A stretch of DNA of 10,545 nt from Sphingomonadaceae bacterium. Lineage in GTDB: Bacteria; Pseudomonadota; Alphaproteobacteria; Sphingomonadales; Sphingomonadaceae. Positions within the stretch are counted from its first letter, which is position 1. Every line of letters starts with the position of its first letter. Below are positions 7,138 to 10,545 of the stretch, piece after piece. Location of the stretch: positions 1 through 10,545 of the forward strand of contig JAHDXX010000103.1 in the NCBI GenBank assembly GCA_023384025.1. The letters are read 5' to 3'. The notes beneath the pieces are model-generated. The model searched no databases and was not told where the DNA came from. It was given only the letters and a program-made list of their open reading frames with translations. Made by a program: the position numbers and the translations under genes.

Positions 7138-7970
7138 CACTTCTGTTCCACCACCACGATCGGGCCGATCGGGGCAAGGGTGTCCATCCGCTCGCGCGCC
7201 GGGTCCCACAGCGACGAAACTCCGCCGTCGAGGTAGAGCGCGTTGGGCGTGCCTGCCACGTCGCGGAAGAACCGGGCGAGCTTGCCGAAACTGACCGGCC
7301 CGTCGCTGATGACGAAATGCGCGCGGCCCTGCTTGTCGACGCCGACCCCGTTGCGCCGCGTGCGCGAGGGGCCGTCTTCGGTAATCTCGGGGTGCAGCTT
7401 GCCGTCGACCAGCAGCATCGGGCCGCTCTGGGTGCCGAATGCGGGCCGGTCGCCGACATTGCTGTAGAAATCGTCGCTGGTGCGGACTTGCCACTTGCCG
7501 CCGGTGCCGAAGAACACCCCGTTGGGCTTCATGTGGAAGTTGCCGCTGCCGTCGTTGCGATTCAATTCCTTGGTGCGCTTGCCACCTTCGACGTAGTAGC
7601 CGATCGGCTTGCCCTCACCGTCGAACATCCCGCCATTCATCGCAAAGGCGACCGGAGCGGCATCGGCAGGGCGGCCCGCAGCGAGGTTGGCGAGGCCACG
7701 GAAGGGCGCGCCGCCATCGGGGCCGAGATCCATCACGATCCTGTGCTTGGCCGGGTCAGCGATGCAGTGGGTCAGCTTCACCTCCTCGAACGTGACTGTG
7801 TTGCAGGCCGAGGCGACTGTGGCTGTCGGTGTCGGGCTGGGCGAGGGCGAGGGCGAGGCAGTCGCTTGCGCTTCACCGCTGCCGATCTCGGTCCGCATCA
7901 CCGGCTCGCCGGCCTGTTCCTGCCCGCAGGCTGCCACCAGCAGTGGGAGCATGAGCAGTGCCCGCTTCAT
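7137..7970 (-). CDS. Phosphodiester glycosidase family lipoprotein (NAGPA/DUF2233-like)
   Basis: The 277-residue protein starts with a short lipoprotein signal: MKR, a hydrophobic stretch, and lipobox VAAC with Cys15 as the predicted lipidated residue. It should therefore be anchored to a membrane and face the periplasm. A Ser/Pro/Thr-rich linker (about 38-54) follows. The C-terminal domain shows motifs of the phosphodiester glycosidase family related to mammalian uncovering enzyme: AMNGGMFD (110-117), QSGPMLLVDGK (181-191), RNGVGVD (206-212) and LYLDGGVSSLW (245-255). The bacterial substrate is unknown; a sugar phosphodiester in the envelope is a guess from the family name. ATG 7968-7970 overlaps the trpE stop as ATGA, and the end overlaps pip, so it is embedded in the trp operon. 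The family call is firm, the function is not. Confidence 0.88.
   Translation of the reverse strand: MKRALLMLPLLVAACGQEQAGEPVMRTEIGSGEAQATASPSPSPSPTPTATVASACNTVTFEEVKLTHCIADPAKHRIVMDLGPDGGAPFRGLANLAAGRPADAAPVAFAMNGGMFDGEGKPIGYYVEGGKRTKELNRNDGSGNFHMKPNGVFFGTGGKWQVRTSDDFYSNVGDRPAFGTQSGPMLLVDGKLHPEITEDGPSRTRRNGVGVDKQGRAHFVISDGPVSFGKLARFFRDVAGTPNALYLDGGVSSLWDPARERMDTLAPIGPIVVVEQK
7840..7857. repeat. Hexamer tandem repeat, three copies
   Basis: GGCGAG is repeated three times on the + strand, within the Ser-Pro linker of the lipoprotein. Copy-number changes would keep the frame and alter only linker length. Confidence 0.7.
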
Positions 7971-9481
7971 TGCCCGAACCCCGGTTCCTGCGCGATCCGC
8001 GCCGCCTCGCGCGCGGCGGCGAGCAGGGCCCCGGCCTTGGCCTGGCATTCGCGGTATTCGTAGTCCGGCTCGCTGTCGGCGACGATCCCCGCGCCGGCCT
8101 GCACGTGCAAAGTGCCGTCCTTGACCACCCCGGTGCGCAGGACGATGCAGCTGTCGACCGAGCCGTCGGGCGCGAAGTAGCCGACCCCGCCCGCGTAGGC
8201 CCCGCGCGCCTCCGGCTCCAGCTCGGCGATGATCTCGCACGCGCGGATCTTCGGCGCGCCGCTGACGGTGCCCGCCGGGAACCCTGCGAACAGCGCGTCG
8301 AGTGCATCCTTCGCCTGGTCAAGCTGGCCGACCACGTTGCTGACGATGTGCATCACATGGCTGTAACGCTCGATGGTGAAGCTGTCGGTCACTTCGACGC
8401 TGCCACGCGCCGCCACCCGGCCGACGTCGTTGCGGCCCAGGTCAAGCAGCATGAGGTGCTCGGCGCGTTCCTTGGGATCGGCCAGCAGGCTCGCTTCGTT
8501 CGCTTCGTCCAGCTCGCGGGTCGCGCCACGCGGACGGGTCCCGGCGATCGGGCGAATGGTCACTTCTCCGTCCCGCACGCGGACGAGGATTTCCGGGCTG
8601 GAGCCGACCACCGCGAAGCCGGGCAGGTCGAGGAAATAGAGGAACGGCGAGGGATTGACCCGTCGCAGCGCCCGGTAAAGCTCGAACGGGGGCAGGGGGA
8701 ACGGGCAAGTGAACCGCTGCGCCAGCACCACCTGGAACACATCGCCTGCGGTGATGTAGTCCTTGGCCCGCGCGACCATGCCGAAATAGTCGTCCCGCGC
8801 CATGACCGGCGTCAGCGCCATTTCGGGCAGATCAACTTCCTTCGGTTCTGCCGGGTTCGACCCGGTGAGGCGCGCGAGCGTGCTGTCGATCCGGTCAGCA
8901 GCATCCGCCACGAGGTCCTCGGGGCTGCGTGCTCCCGGCCATAGCGGCGCGATCACGAACAGCGCGTCGGTCAGCCGGTCGAACACCAGCAGCAGGGTGG
9001 GGCGGGCGAACACCATGTCGGGCAGGCCGACCGCGCTGTCGGGCGCGCGCGGCAGGGTTTCGACCAGCCCGATGGTCTCGTAGCCGAAGTACCCGACCAG
9101 ACAGGCAAGCGCCGGGGGCAGGGCCTCGGGCACCTCGATCCGGCATGCCGCAGCCAGCGCGCGCAATGCATCGAGGCTGTTGCCGGGAACAGCCTCGCTC
9201 GTCACCTTGTCGGTCTGCCAGTGGCGGAAGATCTCGGCCTTGTCCTTGTGGGCGCGGAACAACAGGTCCGGGTCAAGCCCGAGCAGGCTGTAGCGCCCGC
9301 GCACTTCGCCGCCTTCGACCGATTCGAGCAGGAAGTCGCCGCGCCCGGCCACGATCAGCTTGCGCGCCGCGCCGACCGGGGTCTCCGTGTCGGCAATAAC
9401 CTTGCGCCAGACCAGCGCCGGACGCCCTTCGCCCAGCGCGCGGACGGCCTCGGCGGCCTGTTCGGGCAGGTGTCCTGCCAA
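7967..9481 (-). CDS. trpE: Anthranilate synthase component I TrpE
   Basis: TrpE makes anthranilate from chorismate using ammonia from TrpG, the first committed step to tryptophan. The 504-residue protein has an N-terminal regulatory region with LLES (51-54), the motif linked to tryptophan feedback inhibition, then the chorismate-binding domain: IRPIAGTRPRG (309-319), DPKERAEHLMLLDLGRND (335-352), MHIVSNVVG (377-385, with the likely key His378), FPAGTVSGAPK (401-411), YAGGVGYFAPDG (429-440) and QAGAGIVADS (461-470). All conserved blocks are present. The start appears to be TTG 9479-9481, with AGGGG 5 bases upstream; no ATG or GTG is near the expected N-terminus. It begins 8 bases after the isomerase gene and overlaps the lipoprotein gene by ATGA. 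I see no leader peptide or attenuator, as there is no room for one. Confidence 0.95.
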   Translation of the reverse strand: MAGHLPEQAAEAVRALGEGRPALVWRKVIADTETPVGAARKLIVAGRGDFLLESVEGGEVRGRYSLLGLDPDLLFRAHKDKAEIFRHWQTDKVTSEAVPGNSLDALRALAAACRIEVPEALPPALACLVGYFGYETIGLVETLPRAPDSAVGLPDMVFARPTLLLVFDRLTDALFVIAPLWPGARSPEDLVADAADRIDSTLARLTGSNPAEPKEVDLPEMALTPVMARDDYFGMVARAKDYITAGDVFQVVLAQRFTCPFPLPPFELYRALRRVNPSPFLYFLDLPGFAVVGSSPEILVRVRDGEVTIRPIAGTRPRGATRELDEANEASLLADPKERAEHLMLLDLGRNDVGRVAARGSVEVTDSFTIERYSHVMHIVSNVVGQLDQAKDALDALFAGFPAGTVSGAPKIRACEIIAELEPEARGAYAGGVGYFAPDGSVDSCIVLRTGVVKDGTLHVQAGAGIVADSEPDYEYRECQAKAGALLAAAREAARIAQEPGFGQ

Positions 9482-9486
9482 GGCGA

Positions 9487-9491
9487 CCCCT
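9487..9491 (-). promoter_or_regulatory. Ribosome binding site of trpE, overlapping the upstream stop codon
   Basis: The minus strand reads AGGGG, 5 bases before TTG 9479-9481, and shares bases with the TAG stop of the isomerase gene (9490-9492). It supports the TTG start and suggests that ribosomes ending the upstream gene help start trpE. Confidence 0.6.
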
Positions 9492-10545
9492 AGTTCTCGC
9501 CGGTGAGCTGCTTGCGCACCGCGTCGATGGCCGGCTGATTGCGCTCGACCCCGACTTCATCGCGCAGGGCCAGCCGCAGCTGGGTGGCGTATTCCTGCCC
9601 GAGCGTCTGGCCGAGTTCGCGCTTCGCCTGGGCAAAGACCGGGCTCGCGGCATCGATCTTGCCCGGCTGGATCTGCTCAAGCTCGACCAGGAACCAACCC
9701 GCGTTGTTCGGCGCCTCGAGTTTCTTTGCCGTGCCTTGAGCCATGCTGAACATCAGCGCGAGCGGCGGTGGAACCCGCTGCCCGGTCTGGGCGAGCTGTT
9801 CGCGCGACAGGTCGATCGGGTCGAGGTCGGTCAGGCGCGCGTTCTCCGCCTTCATCGCGACCGGGAGCGAAGCGCCCTTCTTGACCGAGGCGAGGATGCG
9901 GTCGGCCGCCTTCTTCGCGCCCTTGAGGCCTTCGGCCCGCTTCCAGTCTGCCGTTACCTGCGCAGCAATATCCCTGAGCGGGGCAGCGGCCGAAGGGGTG
10001 ATATCGTTCGCTTCGAACACAATGAACAGTTCGCCTGGAACCAGTTCGGCAATCTGCGGCTCGCCTTCTTCCATCTGGAAGGCTGTCGCCAGCACCGGAG
10101 CGAGGACCTGCGGTGCGGCCTCACCGGTGCCATAAACCCGGCCATCGGCAGTCAGCGGGCTGGTGCTGGTCAGTTCGGCCTTGATCGTCTTCGCCACATC
10201 GGTGAGCGACGTGCCGCCATCGAGCTCTTCTTCGATCGAAGCGGAAAGATCGGCTACTGCCTGCCGGCGCTTTTCTGCACGTAAGGCCTCGGTGATTTCA
10301 GGCGTGGCCTGGGCCAGAGTCTTCCCTTCGACCCGGTCGATCGCGTCGACCCGCACGACATGCCAGCCAAGCCCGCTGCGGGCAGGCGGCGCGATGGCGC
10401 CGCTGGCCGCGCCGAACACGGACTGGGCCACGGCGCTCGACGACCGGGCGGCATAGGCCTCACGCTCGAGCAGGCCGAGCTGCGAGATCTGGAAGCCAGC
10501 CTCGCGTGCGGCTGCCTCCAGCGTGCTGCCGCCGTTGACCTTGGC
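9490..10545 (-). CDS. PpiD/SurA-like peptidyl-prolyl cis-trans isomerase, C-terminal part
   Basis: The frame is open to the right edge, so the N-terminus is missing; 351 residues are visible. The first 70 or so, including the segment SGLGWHVVRVDAI (about 57-69), look like the end of a parvulin (rotamase) domain. The remainder is a charged, mainly helical region with EEELDGGTSLTDVAKT and NNAGWFLVELEQI segments, as in the C-terminal part of PpiD-type periplasmic folding factors of alphaproteobacteria. Such proteins are usually tethered to the inner membrane by an N-terminal helix, which cannot be seen here. The gene ends 8 bases before trpE and is probably cotranscribed with it. An internal GTG at 10431 is not the true start. 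PpiD versus another SurA-like member is not decided. Confidence 0.85.
   Translation of the reverse strand, partial: AKVNGGSTLEAAAREAGFQISQLGLLEREAYAARSSSAVAQSVFGAASGAIAPPARSGLGWHVVRVDAIDRVEGKTLAQATPEITEALRAEKRRQAVADLSASIEEELDGGTSLTDVAKTIKAELTSTSPLTADGRVYGTGEAAPQVLAPVLATAFQMEEGEPQIAELVPGELFIVFEANDITPSAAAPLRDIAAQVTADWKRAEGLKGAKKAADRILASVKKGASLPVAMKAENARLTDLDPIDLSREQLAQTGQRVPPPLALMFSMAQGTAKKLEAPNNAGWFLVELEQIQPGKIDAASPVFAQAKRELGQTLGQEYATQLRLALRDEVGVERNQPAIDAVRKQLTGEN

Noticed and set aside
7138..7494. N-terminal extension of pip to 7494
   Set aside because: It is an Arg-rich out-of-frame reading of the lipoprotein gene; the start at 7137 matches the family.
7971..8240. N-terminal extension of the lipoprotein gene to 8240
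   Set aside because: It reads trpE in another frame; the lipoprotein signal begins at 7970.

Overview
The window is GC-rich chromosomal DNA from an alphaproteobacterium, most likely Sphingomonadales and possibly Erythrobacteraceae. The grounds are the gene order (peptidyl-prolyl isomerase, trpE, trpG, trpD, trpC, moaC, moeA, lexA, comEC), the alphaproteobacterial-type SOS box before lexA, and two palindromic intergenic repeats of a kind I associate with sphingomonad genomes. The taxonomic call is inference; no rRNA or other marker is present. I see no prophage, transposase, CRISPR array, tRNA or rRNA, and no gene-free stretch longer than about 220 bases.

Layout. Bases 1-842 (+ strand) hold the 3' end of comEC. 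Everything else is on the minus strand and is read from right to left: a PpiD/SurA-like periplasmic isomerase (9490-10545, start outside the window), trpE (7967-9481), a phosphodiester-glycosidase-family lipoprotein (7137-7970), a proline iminopeptidase (6172-7137), trpG (5450-6049), trpD (4461-5453), trpC (3449-4240), moaC (2801-3271), moeA (1614-2804) and lexA (836-1531). comEC and lexA converge and overlap by 7 bases.

The genes fall into tightly packed blocks. Isomerase-trpE-lipoprotein-pip form one block: an 8-base gap, then ATGA and TGATG overlaps. trpG-trpD are joined by ATGA and moaC-moeA by ATGA. Three spacers break the run. The pip/trpG and trpD/trpC spacers each carry a large imperfect palindrome. 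The trpC/moaC spacer carries a tandem 9-bp repeat over a candidate promoter. The shorter moeA/lexA gap holds the SOS box.

Together trpE, trpG, trpD and trpC cover four tryptophan-pathway activities: both anthranilate synthase subunits, the phosphoribosyltransferase and indole-glycerol-phosphate synthase. trpF, trpB and trpA are not here. moaC and moeA act in molybdenum cofactor synthesis, and lexA is the SOS repressor. This is mainly a conserved housekeeping region. The less ordinary points are the two unrelated genes inserted between trpE and trpG, the nested palindromes with compensatory stem changes, and a comEC tail that lacks the usual metal-binding motif. I found no convincing undescribed multi-gene system.
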